DNA of 64,000 nucleotides from Bradyrhizobium sp. 149. Lineage in GTDB: Bacteria; Pseudomonadota; Alphaproteobacteria; Rhizobiales; Xanthobacteraceae. Where the stretch lies: positions 124,001 to 188,000 of the forward strand of contig NZ_JADPKK010000012.1 in the NCBI RefSeq assembly GCF_023073915.1, given 5' to 3'. Below are positions 18,397-28,427 of the stretch, one piece after another. Positions within the stretch are counted from its first letter, which is position 1; each line of letters opens with the position of its first letter. The notes under the pieces are model-generated. The model did not search any database. It worked only from the letters and a program-made list of their open reading frames with translations, and was not told the origin of the DNA. A program made the position numbers and the translations under genes.

Positions 18397-19127
18397 CTGC
18401 CTGTGTCGCTGAGTTTGGCCTTGTCGGCCTCTGGATTGGCGGTCGCGATCGGCGTGCCTTTGCGGTAGCGCTCGAAGGCCATGTCACGCCGTGCGTTATA
18501 GACCGGCGTTTCCGACCGCGGCTGCTCGAGGTCAGCGGGATTGTCGATCATTGCCGCGAGGTTGCGCTGGCTGGCGCAGCCCAAATTGAAGTAGGGCCGG
18601 TTCTCGTTGTAGCCGGGGTCGAGGATGGAGGGGCCGATATCTTCCGGCCAGAGCCCGCAGGGACCGGCGACCGCGGCGATCCGGGAATAGCTCAGGCGGA
18701 TGGTGGGCAGCAGTCCGGGATCCTCGGGCCGATAGGGATGCTGGACGATCGCACGCGAGGGCACACCGACGGATGCGAGCACGGAACGGATTTCGTGATA
18801 GGTCGCTGCCGCCGCGCGCGAATTGGCGGCGTTGACGGGAACGTCGACCACGACCGAGCCGGTGCCTTCGCGCACCCAGTCCCTGGCAATGCCGGCGACG
18901 TCCGAATGCTGCGCGGCCGAGAGGCCGCCGCGAGCCTTGCCGACGAAGATCACGATCGACTTCTTGGCTTCCTCGACCGCGATCGGGTGACGCTGGCGAT
19001 AGTCGGTCGGCACCGTCTGGGTGACGATTTCGCCGGTGGTGTTGCAGGCGCCCAGCATGACGGAGAGCCCCGTCAGTGCCAGCGCGATGCTCAACTTGCG
19101 ACGTCGATCGGCCATGGTCTTCGTCAT
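18393..19127 (-). CDS. cpaD: CpaD family pilus assembly lipoprotein
   Basis: The 244-residue product carries a lipobox (LSVMLGAC, Cys28) after a basic N-terminus and the CpaD domain, in which VEEAKKSIVIFVG, a long variable centre and the Cys-containing GPCGLWPEDIG and NLGCASQRNLAAMIDNPADL segments are recognisable. CpaD is an outer-membrane or periplasmic lipoprotein needed for Tad pilus formation. I use ATG 19127, with GGGGATGAAG upstream; a longer frame from 19196 would place the signal peptide internally. It starts 68 bases after cpaC. Confidence 0.9.
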   Translation of the reverse strand: MTKTMADRRRKLSIALALTGLSVMLGACNTTGEIVTQTVPTDYRQRHPIAVEEAKKSIVIFVGKARGGLSAAQHSDVAGIARDWVREGTGSVVVDVPVNAANSRAAAATYHEIRSVLASVGVPSRAIVQHPYRPEDPGLLPTIRLSYSRIAAVAGPCGLWPEDIGPSILDPGYNENRPYFNLGCASQRNLAAMIDNPADLEQPRSETPVYNARRDMAFERYRKGTPIATANPEADKAKLSDTGR

Positions 19128-19195
19128 CGCTTCATCCCCTCTTGCCCCGTCTCTCGCCCGTCTCTTGCCCCGTTCCCCAAGCAGTCCGCTCGTCA

Positions 19196-20716
19196 TCAGT
19201 CGATGATGAAGCCGAAATCGCCGGGGGTGCCTGCGACCGGATCGACGCGGCGCGCGATGCCATAGAGGCGGTTCATGCGGCCGAGCAGCGCCGTCTGGGC
19301 GTCAGATGCCGGTGCGAAGCCGTCGTCTGGCCGGGACAGTTCCTTCTGAGCCACCGCGCGGACCACGTAGGGCGTCACGATCACCATCAGCTCGGTCTCG
19401 TTGTTGACGAAGTCCTGGCTGCGGAACAGCGCGCCGATGATCGGCACCTGGTCGACGCCGGGCAGGCCGTTGATGGCCTGTTTGGTCTGCTGCTGAATCA
19501 GGCCGGCCATCGCCATCGAGCCGCCCGAGGGAATTTCCAGTGTCGTTTCGGCGCGGCGGGTCTGGATCGAGGGGATAGTGATCGAGTTGGTCGAGCTCGA
19601 GGACAGCGCCTGCGTGACCGTGATGGCGCTCTGGTTCGACAGCTCGGATACCTCGGTCATCACGCGCAGGCTGATCCGGCCCTCGCTCAGTACGACCGGA
19701 GTAAAGTTCAGGGAGATGCCGAACTTCTTATAGGTGATCTGGGTGGTACAAACGTGGGTGACCGGATCGCAGGCATAGCCCGATGGAATGGGGAATTCGC
19801 CGCCGGCGATGAAGGTGGCGGACTCGCCGGAGATCGCGGTCAGGCTCGGCTCGGCGAGCGTGCGCATGACACCGGCACTTTCCATCGCGCGCATCGTGGC
19901 GCTGACGGTGGCGAAGCCCTTGGTGAGGCCGGCAACACCGAGCCCGTTGTTGCTGACGATCGGTCCGCCGCTGACCGCGAACGGGTTGGAGTTGTTGAAG
20001 TTCACCACCGCGGTGCCGGCGTTCAGGCTGGCGCTGAGATCGACGCCCAGCTGCTTGACGATATCGCGGCGCACTTCGCCCACGACGACCTTGAGCATCA
20101 CCTGATCGCGGCCGCGCACGACGATGTTGTTGACGACCTTCTCGGAGCCGCCGACCAGTTTCGCGGCGACGTCGCCGGCCTGCTGGGCCTCGACCGGACT
20201 CGAGACCGAGCCGGTCAGCATCACGCTGTCGCCGACGCCTTCGATCTGCACGCCCGGCAGCGACTGACGCAGCGCCGTCCGCATGCCGTTGAGGTCGCGC
20301 TTCACCGCGATGTCGTAGGCGGCGACCTGCTGGCCGTCGGCGGCGAAGAACACGACATTGGTCTGGCCGACCTGTCCGCCGATGATATAGGCGCGCTGGG
20401 CCGAGCGGATCACCGCATTGGCGATCTTGGGATCGGCTACCAGCACGTCCTTGACCTCGCGCGGCAGGTCGATGACGGCGGACTTGCCGACGCCGAGCGA
20501 CAGGAAGCGCGTCCTCGCGGGCGCGATCGTCGCGACCGGCGACAGATCGAGATCCGCGGCCTGCATCGGCGCCTGGTCGCCGACCGGTGCATCTGCGGCG
20601 CTGGCGCTGTCGGGGGCTGCGATGAGCCCCAGTATCAGCATCGTCCCCGTCCAGAACGAGCGCGCGCGCTTCCCCCGAAGGCGCATGCCCGTCCGATCAT
20701 CCCCGTAGTTCATCAT
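19196..20716 (-). CDS. cpaC: CpaC/RcpA family outer-membrane secretin
   Basis: CpaC forms the outer-membrane ring through which the Tad pilus passes. The 506-residue protein has a signal peptide (ends near DSASA), a pilus-assembly N-terminal domain (about 60-130, LGVGKSAVIDLPREVKDVLVADPKIANAV), a BON-like segment (about 150-180) and the C-terminal secretin domain (about 260-470), including the VPIIGALFRS and ELMVIVTPYVV signatures. It begins 10 bases after cpaB. The start at 20716 has GGGGAC just upstream; an internal ATG at 20686 is possible. Confidence 0.95.
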   Translation of the reverse strand: MMNYGDDRTGMRLRGKRARSFWTGTMLILGLIAAPDSASAADAPVGDQAPMQAADLDLSPVATIAPARTRFLSLGVGKSAVIDLPREVKDVLVADPKIANAVIRSAQRAYIIGGQVGQTNVVFFAADGQQVAAYDIAVKRDLNGMRTALRQSLPGVQIEGVGDSVMLTGSVSSPVEAQQAGDVAAKLVGGSEKVVNNIVVRGRDQVMLKVVVGEVRRDIVKQLGVDLSASLNAGTAVVNFNNSNPFAVSGGPIVSNNGLGVAGLTKGFATVSATMRAMESAGVMRTLAEPSLTAISGESATFIAGGEFPIPSGYACDPVTHVCTTQITYKKFGISLNFTPVVLSEGRISLRVMTEVSELSNQSAITVTQALSSSSTNSITIPSIQTRRAETTLEIPSGGSMAMAGLIQQQTKQAINGLPGVDQVPIIGALFRSQDFVNNETELMVIVTPYVVRAVAQKELSRPDDGFAPASDAQTALLGRMNRLYGIARRVDPVAGTPGDFGFIID

Positions 20717-20726
20717 GTCCCCATCA

Positions 20727-21530
20727 TCACTTCTGTGACGTCAGTTGCCGTGCCTGCACGCCATAGCGAATCACGTTGACCCCGCCGGGACGCTTGATCG
20801 CCTGGTCCTCGGGCGTGCTGTCGACCGAGTTGGCATCGACGATGCTGCGCAGCGCGAGCATCAGCGTGCCGCCCTGGCGCGCTGCCGATAGCGTGGCGAC
20901 CTGGTCGGGCTTGAGCTCGAGCGTGACCGTCTTGCCGACGACTGCGTTCTGGCCGTCCTTTTCCTTCGGCGCCTGGTCAATCGCGAGCACGCGGATATTG
21001 GTGAGGATGACCTCGGAGAGGACGAGGTCGTTACCGGCCGCGCCGTCCGGATTCTTCACTCGGCGGGTCAGCACGATGTCGACGCGGTCATTCGGCAGGA
21101 TGAAACCGCCGGCGGCGGTCTCGGCTGAAATCTCGGTGGAGACGGCGCGCATGCCCGACGGCAGGATCGCGGCCATGAAGCCGGAGCCTTCGGCCTTGAC
21201 CAGCTTCTGCTCACGGATCGGCTCGCCCTGCATCAACGGCACGCGTGCGATCGAGCCTGCGATCTGGGTCTGCGCCTCCGGCCTGTTGTCGCGGCGAATG
21301 AAGGCGCTGCTCGCGGTCGCCGCCGGCCAGGCCTGCCATTGCAGGTCCTCGGGCTTCACGGCTTGACCGAGCTGGATGTCGTTCTTGGCGACCAGGACGT
21401 CGACCGTCGGCAGCTTCTCGGCGACGGGGAGCACAGGCGCGGGCCTGCTATCATAGCCGCTCGCCAGATACGCAGCGACGCCGCCGGCGCCCAGTGCGAT
21501 GACGAGAACGACAATGCGTGCGGTGTTCAT
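20727..21530 (-). CDS. cpaB: CpaB/RcpC family Flp pilus assembly protein
   Basis: The 267-residue protein has one N-terminal membrane helix (about 6-25), a SAF domain (about 45-115; DVLVAKNDIQLGQAVKPEDLQW) and the RcpC/CpaB C-terminal domain with AVSTEISAETAAGGFILPNDRVDIVLTRR. It is a periplasmic partner of the secretin. It is the first gene of the visible cpaB-C-D-E run. No pilin or prepilin peptidase gene lies upstream in the window. Confidence 0.93.
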   Translation of the reverse strand: MNTARIVVLVIALGAGGVAAYLASGYDSRPAPVLPVAEKLPTVDVLVAKNDIQLGQAVKPEDLQWQAWPAATASSAFIRRDNRPEAQTQIAGSIARVPLMQGEPIREQKLVKAEGSGFMAAILPSGMRAVSTEISAETAAGGFILPNDRVDIVLTRRVKNPDGAAGNDLVLSEVILTNIRVLAIDQAPKEKDGQNAVVGKTVTLELKPDQVATLSAARQGGTLMLALRSIVDANSVDSTPEDQAIKRPGGVNVIRYGVQARQLTSQK

Positions 21531-21818
21531 ACGCTTCTACTCTTACGCGGGGTACTCGAACCGCACCTGGCGGGTTCCCCGACGTCGATGAGTAGGGAGT
21601 AAAAGTATAAGGGGTGTTGCGAGGCCGGACGCGATGACCGGCCGCGTTGCTGGTTCTCCGCAGATGGTGAACGCGGCGTTAGCTGGTCGGCCAGCGGCCC
21701 CGTAGTTTCACGCAGCCCGGCCGCTGCGTTCGAATGATGCGCGCCGCGTCATGGTGAATGGGTGGTTAGTGATCTGTGCGTTGCAGCCGCGCGCGTAGTA
21801 CGTAGCCCGGATTGAGAC
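21531..21818. promoter_or_regulatory. Region upstream of cpaB, downstream of gshB
   Basis: This 288-base gap should hold the cpaB promoter. It contains GC-poor tracts near 21600 but no clear -35/-10 pair, and no small Flp pilin ORF in any frame that I can find. I see no repeat of the palindromic family here. Confidence 0.3.
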
Positions 21819-22763
21819 TTACTTCGCCCGCTTCTGCTCGATCACGTCCCAGACCTTCGCCGCCACGTCCGGACCGCCGAGCTTTGCAATGGCACGGATG
21901 CCGGTCGGCGAGGTCACGTTGATCTCGGTGAGGTTACCGTTGATGACGTCGATGCCGACGAACAACAGCCCGCGCTCGCGCAGCGCCGGCCCGACGGCGG
22001 CGCAGATCTCGCGCTCGCGCGGTGTGAGCTCGGTCTCCTGCGCTGCGCCGCCGCGCACCATATTGGAGCGGAGGTCGTCGGCGGCGGGCACGCGATTCAC
22101 CGCGCCGGCAAACTCGCCGTTGACCAGGATGATGCGCTTGTCGCCGTGCTTTACCTCGGGAATGAACTGCTGGATCACCCAGGCTTCCTTGAATGTCACC
22201 GAGAACATGTCAAACAGCGAGCCGAAATTCATGTCCTGCGGCATCACGCGGAACACCGCCGCGCCGCCATGGCCGTGCAGCGGCTTCATCACGACGGCGC
22301 CATGTTGGTCGCGAAAAGCGTTGATCTCGTCGAGGTCGCGCGAGATCAGCGTCGGCGGCATCAACTGCGGAAAGTTCATCACGAACAGTTTTTCCGGCGC
22401 ATTGCGCACGGACGCGGGATCGTTGACGACCAGTGTCTTCGGATGGATGCGCTCGAGAAGATGCGTCGAGGTAATGTAGGCAAGGTCGAACGGCGGATCC
22501 TGGCGGAGCAGCACCACGTCGAAGCCGTTGAGCGCCTCGCGCCTGGGCTCGCCCAGGGTAAAATGATTGCCGGGCTCGTCGCGCACGGTGAGCAGCTGAA
22601 CCGGAGCGACGATCTCCTCGCCGACCATCGAGAGCTTGTCGGGCGTGTAATAGGACAGGCCGTGGCCGCGCTTCTGCGCCTCCAGGAGCAGCGCAAAGGT
22701 GGAATCGCCCTTGATGTTGATGCGGGCGATGGGGTCCATCTGGACGGCGACGTTCAGTTTCAT
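21819..22763 (-). CDS. gshB: Glutathione synthetase GshB
   Basis: GshB joins gamma-glutamylcysteine and glycine using ATP. The 314-residue ATP-grasp protein starts [22 protein letters not shown], the standard proteobacterial N-terminus, and contains the ATP-grasp loop [24 protein letters not shown] and the C-terminal [20 protein letters not shown] metal-binding stretch. A longer frame from 22829 would add 22 residues and is rejected. It follows yraN by 10 bases on the minus strand in rsmI-yraN-gshB. Confidence 0.97.
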   Translation of the reverse strand: MKLNVAVQMDPIARINIKGDSTFALLLEAQKRGHGLSYYTPDKLSMVGEEIVAPVQLLTVRDEPGNHFTLGEPRREALNGFDVVLLRQDPPFDLAYITSTHLLERIHPKTLVVNDPASVRNAPEKLFVMNFPQLMPPTLISRDLDEINAFRDQHGAVVMKPLHGHGGAAVFRVMPQDMNFGSLFDMFSVTFKEAWVIQQFIPEVKHGDKRIILVNGEFAGAVNRVPAADDLRSNMVRGGAAQETELTPREREICAAVGPALRERGLLFVGIDVINGNLTEINVTSPTGIRAIAKLGGPDVAAKVWDVIEQKRAK

Positions 22764-22773
22764 GGTCTGCCTT

Positions 22774-23175
22774 TCAGGTCGAGGCGTCGAATGCCGCCAA
22801 CACATGGCGTGGAAGTCGTTTCGGCGCAATCAGCATGGCGTCGAATCGCAATTCGAATTCGGCATGCTCGGGATGCGCCACGAGCCAGCCTTGTGCGGCG
22901 TCGATGATGCGCCGCTGCTGGCGCGGCGTCACGGCGAAGGCGGCGTCGTCCAGCGTCGCGCGCGCCTTGACCTCGACGAAGGCGATCAGATTGCGGCGGC
23001 GCGCCACGATGTCGATCTCGCCATGCGGCGTGCGGTAGCGTTTGGCGAGGATGCGGTAGCCCGTGGCCATGAGATAGGCCGCGGCGCGGCTTTCCGCGGA
23101 GATGCCGGTGCGGAACGCGGCGACGCGCGCGGGCGAGGCGATTTTCGGTTCCGCTGGGATCTCATTCTTCGTCAT
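22774..23175 (-). CDS. YraN family (UPF0102) endonuclease-like protein
   Basis: The 133-residue protein has the UPF0102 core: [48 protein letters not shown], a restriction-endonuclease-like fold with the GEIDIV...FVEVK catalytic pattern (D-x-ExK). Cellular role is unsettled. ATG 23175 lies 14 bases inside the end of rsmI, so translation is likely coupled. The neighbourhood rsmI-yraN is shared with E. coli (rsmI, lpoA, yraN). Confidence 0.92.
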   Translation of the reverse strand: MTKNEIPAEPKIASPARVAAFRTGISAESRAAAYLMATGYRILAKRYRTPHGEIDIVARRRNLIAFVEVKARATLDDAAFAVTPRQQRRIIDAAQGWLVAHPEHAEFELRFDAMLIAPKRLPRHVLAAFDAST

Positions 23176-24136
23176 CGCCGCCCCGCAGATGCTTGTGCAG
23201 GCTCTTGTGCAGGTTCTTGGCAAGCTCGAGCGCGCGGGCATAGACCTCGCGGCGCGGCCGGCCCGAGAGCGCGACCGCATGCGCAACCGCATCCTTGACG
23301 CTGTTCGCGGCGAGCTGCTCGCGCAGGACGTCGTCGAGCGCATCCGATGTCAGCATCTCGGCATCCGCCGCAGGCGGAGCGATCACCAGCACGAATTCGC
23401 CGCGCGTCTCCAGAGTGTCGGCGCCGCGCGCCAGCTCAAGCAGCGTCGCGCGCGAAATCTGCTCGTGCAGTTTCGTCAGCTCGCGGCATATCGCGGCTTC
23501 GCGGGTCCCCATGATCTCGGCGAGGTCGGCGAGCGTGTCCTGCACGCGGTTGCCGGAGTCGAACATCACCAGCGTCGCATCGATCCGCGCGAGCTCGGCC
23601 AGGCGCGACCGCCGCGCGGCCGATTTCGCCGGCAAAAAACCCTCGAAGAAGAAGCGGTCGGTCGGCAGCGCGGCGACCGACAGCGCCGCCAGCACCGAGG
23701 ACGGGCCGGGCAGCGCGTAGACCGCGTGGCCGGCGGCGCAGACCTCGCGCACCAGCTTGAAGCCGGGATCGGAGATCAGCGGCGTGCCGGCGTCCGACAC
23801 CAGCGCGACCGAGCCGCCCTGCCCCAGCGCTTCCAGGATCTTTGGACGGGCCGCCTCCGCGTTGTGCTCGTGATATTGTTTGAGCTGCCCCGCGATGGCG
23901 TAGCGCTCTGTCAGGCGCCGCGTGATGCGGGTGTCCTCGCAGGCGATGACATCCACCCCGGCGAGGGTCTGCAGCGCCCGCAGCGTGATGTCACCGAGAT
24001 TGCCGATGGGGGTCGCGACCAGGTGCAAGCCCGGCGCGGCCTTTGGCGCCGCAACCCGGTGGGCGTCGATCGAGAAACCGCGCGAGGCGGGATCCGTAGT
24101 CTCAGGTGTATTTATCGGGGAGGGCTTTGCGCGCAT
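23162..24136 (-). CDS. rsmI: 16S rRNA (cytidine(1402)-2'-O)-methyltransferase RsmI
   Basis: RsmI methylates the ribose of C1402 in the decoding centre of 16S rRNA. The 324-residue protein has a 35-residue unstructured N-terminus, then the tetrapyrrole-methylase-type fold: [41 protein letters not shown] and [14 protein letters not shown] are all family motifs. A C-terminal domain of about 50 residues ends with an unusual His/Lys/Asp-rich tail. It is divergent from the LpoA-like gene. Confidence 0.96.
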   Translation of the reverse strand: MRAKPSPINTPETTDPASRGFSIDAHRVAAPKAAPGLHLVATPIGNLGDITLRALQTLAGVDVIACEDTRITRRLTERYAIAGQLKQYHEHNAEAARPKILEALGQGGSVALVSDAGTPLISDPGFKLVREVCAAGHAVYALPGPSSVLAALSVAALPTDRFFFEGFLPAKSAARRSRLAELARIDATLVMFDSGNRVQDTLADLAEIMGTREAAICRELTKLHEQISRATLLELARGADTLETRGEFVLVIAPPAADAEMLTSDALDDVLREQLAANSVKDAVAHAVALSGRPRREVYARALELAKNLHKSLHKHLRGGDDEE

Positions 24137-24475
24137 AATGAAACGAACTTAGGCATGATCCCGGGGGCTGGGAACCGGTCCTCGGAAAAAGATCGTGCCT
24201 GGGTAGGGGGCGAGGAAGGACTGGAACGTGATCCATCCGGCATCACATTCCCGATGGAATGAAGCGTCAGCGCCACATTCGCGGCGGAAACGCCGCCTTG
24301 ATGCTGGGTGACGGACGGCGGACAGCGAGCCAAACTTGAGGTGGAGCCGCGTTAAGCGGGCATTATCCTTTTGTTTGAGTTAACTATTTGCCGACAATAT
24401 GCCTGAATCCACGGCCGGTGTCGTGGAAAGAATGCCGTGACCGGCTGGCGACGGTCGGTCGGAAGAGAAGCTGTC
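24137..24475. promoter_or_regulatory. Divergent rsmI / LpoA-like intergenic region with a diverged palindrome
   Basis: These 339 bases separate two divergent starts. Bases 24151-24200 hold a diverged sixth copy of the palindromic element (AGGCATGATC...GATCGTGCCT with a GC-rich altered core). A small GGCG/CGCC hairpin lies near 24282-24297. The AT-richer stretch at about 24365-24400 is the likely promoter area of the lipoprotein gene, but I cannot assign boxes. Confidence 0.4.
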
Positions 24476-25729
24476 ATGACGGGCCCACGTGATCCCAGAT
24501 CTTCCTTTTCGGAGGAGTCTCCCGTTCAGGGGCCCCTGATATCAGGGGCGACCCGGCGGAGCGCGCTCGGCCTGTTGCTCGGCACGCCGCTGCTGTCGGC
24601 CTGCGCCGGCGTGCAGCAGAGCCTGAGCCAGTTCTCCAATCCGTTCAGCAGCTCCTCCCCGTCTCCGGCCCAACCGGTCGGCCCGCCGCAACAGGCGACG
24701 ACCGCCGGCACCGGCGGGGTGAAGGTTGCCGTGATCCTGCCGCTCTCGGCATCCGGAAATGCGGGTCTTGCCGCGCAGTCGATGCGCAACGCCGCCGAGA
24801 TGGCGCTGGCCGAGTTCCAGAATCCCAACATCCAGCTCCTGATCAAGGACGACAATGGCAGTCCGCAGGGCGCACAGGCGAGTGCGCAGCAGGCGGTCGA
24901 CGAGGGCGCCGAGATCATATTGGGGCCGCTGTTCGCGCAGTCGGTGCCTGCGGTGGCCCAGATCGCGCGCACGCGCGGCATCCCGGTGATGGCGTTCTCG
25001 ACCGACTCCAGCATCGCCGGGCGCGGTGTCTATCTGCTGAGCTTCCTGCCGGAGTCCGACGTCAACCGCATCGTCGAATATTCCGCCAGCATCGGAAAGC
25101 GCTCCGTCGCCGTGCTGGTGCCCGACAATGCCTATGGCAATGTGGTCGAGGCCGCGGTGAAGGCGGCTGTGCCGCGCCGCGGCGGGCGCATCGTCGCGTT
25201 CGAGAAATACGGCGCTGATCGCGCCACGCCGGCGAGGACCGTGGCGCAGCAGCTCGGCAGCGCCGATGCGCTGTTCATCGCCGATGATGGCGACGCCGTC
25301 GTCGCGGTCGCCGACGCGATGAGCGCGGCGGGTGCGAATCTGCGCAATATCCAGCTGCTCGGTACCGGCCTGTGGGACAGTCCGCGCGTCTATGCCAGCT
25401 CAAGCTTGCAAGGCGGCCTCTACGCCGCGCCGGACCCGGCCGGCTTCCGCGCCTTCTCCGGCCGCTATCGCACCAAATACGGCGCCGAGCCCGTGCGCAC
25501 CGCAACGCTCGCTTATGACGCGGTTGCCCTGGTCGCCGCGCTGGCGCGCACGCAAGGCACCACGCGCTTCTCGCCGGACGTGCTCACCAATCCCTCCGGC
25601 TTTGCCGGCATCGACGGCCTGTTCCGCTTCCGGCCTGACGGCACCAACGAGCGCGGGCTCGCGGTGATGAAGGTGACGACCGGCGGCGGTGTGGCGGTCG
25701 CGGGTTCGCCGAAGAGTTTTGGCGCCTGA
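24476..25729 (+). CDS. LpoA-like penicillin-binding protein activator (lipoprotein)
   Basis: The 417-residue protein has a type-I periplasmic binding fold (about 85-415; VKVAVILPLSASGNAGLAAQSMRNAAEMAL, IILGPLFAQSVPAVAQIA) like that of ABC-transporter amino acid receptors and of LpoA, the outer-membrane activator of PBP1a. The signal region combines a twin-arginine (TRRSALGLLLG) with a lipobox (LLSAC, Cys43). ATG 24476 has GGAAGAGAAG seven bases upstream. Position next to rsmI and yraN, as in E. coli, favours a LpoA-like role over a transporter subunit; no permease genes are near. Confidence 0.8.
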   Translation: MTGPRDPRSSFSEESPVQGPLISGATRRSALGLLLGTPLLSACAGVQQSLSQFSNPFSSSSPSPAQPVGPPQQATTAGTGGVKVAVILPLSASGNAGLAAQSMRNAAEMALAEFQNPNIQLLIKDDNGSPQGAQASAQQAVDEGAEIILGPLFAQSVPAVAQIARTRGIPVMAFSTDSSIAGRGVYLLSFLPESDVNRIVEYSASIGKRSVAVLVPDNAYGNVVEAAVKAAVPRRGGRIVAFEKYGADRATPARTVAQQLGSADALFIADDGDAVVAVADAMSAAGANLRNIQLLGTGLWDSPRVYASSSLQGGLYAAPDPAGFRAFSGRYRTKYGAEPVRTATLAYDAVALVAALARTQGTTRFSPDVLTNPSGFAGIDGLFRFRPDGTNERGLAVMKVTTGGGVAVAGSPKSFGA

Positions 25730-25746
25730 CGGTTTCGCAGAACTCG

Positions 25747-26901
25747 TTACGCGGCCAGATCCGCAACCACTGCGTCCAGCACCGGAAAGCCGCTGCTCGT
25801 CACGCGCAGCCGTCCCGTTGCGTCCACAGTGATCGCGCCCTCTTCGCGCAGCAGCGTGATCCGCTTGGGATCGAGCGAACGGCCCGACAGCGCGCGGTAG
25901 CGCTCGGGGTCGATGCCCTCATTGAGGCGCAACCCCATCAGCAGGAATTCGTCGGCGCGCTCTTCGCTGTTGAGGAGATCGTCGGTGACGACGCCGTGGC
26001 CATTGGTCTCGACCCGCATCAGCCAGGCTTCGGGGCGCTTCTCGGTGGCGGTGGCGTGCCTGATGCCGTCGATGTCGAGGCGGCCATGGGCGCCGGGACC
26101 GATGCCGGCATATTCCTCGCCGCGCCAGTAGACCAGATTGTGCCGGCATTCGGCGCCGCGCCGCGCGTGATTTGAAATCTCGTAGGCGGGCAGGCCGAGC
26201 TTGTCGCAGGTTTCCTGCGTGACGTCGTAGAGCGCGCGCGCCACCGCTTCGTCCGGCGTCTTCAGCTTGCCGGCCTGATGCAGGCCGAAGAACGGTGTGC
26301 CCTCTTCGATCGTCAATTGATAAAGCGACAGATGCTCGGCCGCCTCCTCAATTGCGAGACGCAATTCATCGGCCCACATCGCCGGCGTCTGGTCGGGACG
26401 GGCGTAGATCAGGTCGAACGAATAACGATCGAACGAGCGGCGCGCGATGGCGACCGCATCGAGTGCCTCGCGCGCGCTGTGCATGCGGCCCAGCGCTTTC
26501 AGCGAGGCATCGTCGAGCGCCTGCACGCCAAGCGAGACGCGGTTGACGCCGGCGCTGCGATAACCGGCAAAGCGCGTGGCTTCGACACTGGTCGGGTTTG
26601 CCTCCAGCGTGACTTCGACGTCTTTCGCCACAGTCCAGTGCTTGCCGATGGCGTCGAGCACGGCGCCGACGGTTGCAGGCTGCATGAGCGAGGGCGTACC
26701 GCCGCCAAGAAAGATCGAGGTGACGTCGCGGCCGGGCGCGCGTTGCGCGGTCGTTTCGATTTCACGTGCGAACGCCGACGCAAAACGCGCTTCGTCGATC
26801 GCGACATGGCGGACATGGCTGTTGAAGTCGCAATAGGGGCACTTCGACAGGCAGAACGGCCAGTGCACATAGACGCCGAAGGCTTCGTTAGCGCGGCTCA
26901 A
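25747..26901 (-). CDS. hemW: HemW, radical SAM heme chaperone (HemN-like)
   Basis: The 384-residue protein has the radical SAM cluster motif CLSKCPYC (Cys17, Cys21, Cys24), the [10 protein letters not shown] glycine motif and the HemN C-terminal domain. HemW proteins, formerly called oxygen-independent coproporphyrinogen oxidases, bind heme and hand it to respiratory enzymes; true HemN enzymes have a longer N-terminus. The start overlaps the rdgB end by 14 bases in the order rph-rdgB-hemW. Confidence 0.93.
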   Translation of the reverse strand: MSRANEAFGVYVHWPFCLSKCPYCDFNSHVRHVAIDEARFASAFAREIETTAQRAPGRDVTSIFLGGGTPSLMQPATVGAVLDAIGKHWTVAKDVEVTLEANPTSVEATRFAGYRSAGVNRVSLGVQALDDASLKALGRMHSAREALDAVAIARRSFDRYSFDLIYARPDQTPAMWADELRLAIEEAAEHLSLYQLTIEEGTPFFGLHQAGKLKTPDEAVARALYDVTQETCDKLGLPAYEISNHARRGAECRHNLVYWRGEEYAGIGPGAHGRLDIDGIRHATATEKRPEAWLMRVETNGHGVVTDDLLNSEERADEFLLMGLRLNEGIDPERYRALSGRSLDPKRITLLREEGAITVDATGRLRVTSSGFPVLDAVVADLAA

Positions 26902-27523
26902 GGCAGATCTCCGCCAGTTTCACGAAGGCGCGGGCACGATGCGACAGGCCAAGACCGAGCGGCGGCAGGCCGTGCTTCTCGATGCTCTCCATCTCGCCGA
27001 AGGTGCGGCTGTGGCCGTCGGGCAAGAACATCGGATCGTAGCCGAAGCCCGCGGTGCCGCGCGGCGGCCACACCAGCGTGCCGTCGACGCGCGCCTCGAC
27101 CTCTTCGAGATGATCGTCGGGCCATGCAACGCAGAGCGCGGAAACGAAGTGCGCCTTGCGCTTGGCGGGCGTGGTTGCGCCACGCTCCTGCAACAGCCGT
27201 TCGATCTGCGCCATCGCCGCGGCAAAATCCTTGTTCGGACCGGCCCAGCGCGCCGAGTAGATGCCGGGCGCGCCATCGAGCGCGTCGACCACGATGCCGG
27301 AATCATCGGCGAAAGACGGAAGCTTGGTCGCCTGCGCTGCCGCAATCGCCTTGATCGCAGCATTGCTGCGGAAATCAGTTCCGGTTTCGTCCGGCTCGGG
27401 AAGGCCGAGCTCGCCGGCCGACACCGCATCGATGCCGTAAGGCGCGAGCAGCTCCTTCATCTCGGCGAGCTTGCCGGGATTGTGGGTCGCGATGACGAGC
27501 TTTCCGGTGATTCGGCGGTGCAT
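26888..27523 (-). CDS. rdgB: RdgB/HAM1 family non-canonical purine NTP pyrophosphatase
   Basis: RdgB hydrolyses ITP, dITP and XTP and so keeps deaminated purines out of nucleic acids. The 211-residue protein shows [19 protein letters not shown], the [15 protein letters not shown] metal/substrate motif, GIYSARWAG and the C-terminal [18 protein letters not shown] and LSHRARAF stretches. ATG 27523 fits the family; the long upstream extension of the frame overlaps rph and is spurious. It lies 11 bases after rph. Confidence 0.96.
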   Translation of the reverse strand: MHRRITGKLVIATHNPGKLAEMKELLAPYGIDAVSAGELGLPEPDETGTDFRSNAAIKAIAAAQATKLPSFADDSGIVVDALDGAPGIYSARWAGPNKDFAAAMAQIERLLQERGATTPAKRKAHFVSALCVAWPDDHLEEVEARVDGTLVWPPRGTAGFGYDPMFLPDGHSRTFGEMESIEKHGLPPLGLGLSHRARAFVKLAEICLEPR

Positions 27524-27534
27524 TGGCCTATTGA

Positions 27535-28248
27535 CTACGCTACCGCCAGTTTCTGCAAGTCCACGAGACGCGCGACGCCCTTGCGCGCCAGCGCCATCAG
27601 CGCCAGGAACTCGGCCTCGGTGAACGGTTCGCGTTCCGCGGTGCCCTGGACTTCGATGATGCGGCCATCGCCGGTCATGACGAAATTGGCGTCGGTGTCG
27701 GCTTCGGAGTCCTCGGCATAGTCGAGGTCGAGCACGGGCGTGCCGTTGTAGATGCCGCAGGAGATCGCGGCGACGTTGTCGCGCAACACGTTGGCCTTGA
27801 CCATGTTGCGCGCCTTCATCCAGGTGATGCAGTCGGCGAGCGCGACCCAGGCACCGGTGATCGAGGCCGTGCGGGTGCCGCCGTCGGCCTGGAGCACGTC
27901 GCAATCGACCGTGATCTGGCGCTCACCGAGCGCTTCGAGGTTGATGATGGTGCGGAGCGAGCGGCCGATCAGGCGCTGGATTTCGACGGTGCGGCCGCTC
28001 TGCTTTCCAGCGGAGGCCTCGCGGCGGGTGCGTTCCGAGGTCGCGCGCGGCAGCATGCCGTATTCGGCGGTGACCCAGCCGCGGCCCTGACCCTTCAGCC
28101 ATGGCGGCAGGCGGTCTTCCAGCGTCGCGGTGACCAGCACATGCGTGTCGCCGAATTTCACCAGGCAGGAGCCTTCCGCATATTTGACCACGCCGCGCTC
28201 CAGCGTCACGGGGCGCAATTCGTCGGGCGCACGGCGGCTTGGCCGCAT
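27535..28248 (-). CDS. rph: Ribonuclease PH
   Basis: RNase PH trims the 3' ends of tRNA precursors by phosphorolysis. The 237-residue protein has the family start [14 protein letters not shown], the [15 protein letters not shown] and [11 protein letters not shown] motifs and [20 protein letters not shown] 28248 is preceded by GGAGG with six bases spacing. It leads rph-rdgB-hemW and is divergent from hrcA, an arrangement common in alphaproteobacteria. Confidence 0.97.
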   Translation of the reverse strand: MRPSRRAPDELRPVTLERGVVKYAEGSCLVKFGDTHVLVTATLEDRLPPWLKGQGRGWVTAEYGMLPRATSERTRREASAGKQSGRTVEIQRLIGRSLRTIINLEALGERQITVDCDVLQADGGTRTASITGAWVALADCITWMKARNMVKANVLRDNVAAISCGIYNGTPVLDLDYAEDSEADTDANFVMTGDGRIIEVQGTAEREPFTEAEFLALMALARKGVARLVDLQKLAVA

Positions 28249-28427
28249 GGAATCCTCCAAAACTCTCGGAAAAGGGCTGTTCGCGGTGCTTGTAGGTGGG
28301 GTGAGGGTGGGCGGCAAGGGGGAAGATCGAGGCCTTATTCACCCCCGATTTTCGATCCGCGAACGCCACGCTTGTCAGAACCGTCCGGCATAGACAAATT
28401 ACCTGTATCTTAGAGGAGTTACCGTCT
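28249..28427. promoter_or_regulatory. Divergent rph / hrcA intergenic region
   Basis: This 179-base region contains no CIRCE element (TTAGCACTC-N9-GAGTGCTAA), so HrcA does not appear to regulate its own gene here. GAGGAG at 28412-28417 is the hrcA ribosome-binding site. A CTTG at 28371 lacks a well-spaced RpoH -10 box. Confidence 0.4.

Noticed and set aside
28318..28427. CIRCE element upstream of hrcA
   Set aside because: No TTAGCACTC-N9-GAGTGCTAA or near version was found in this gap or before dnaK.
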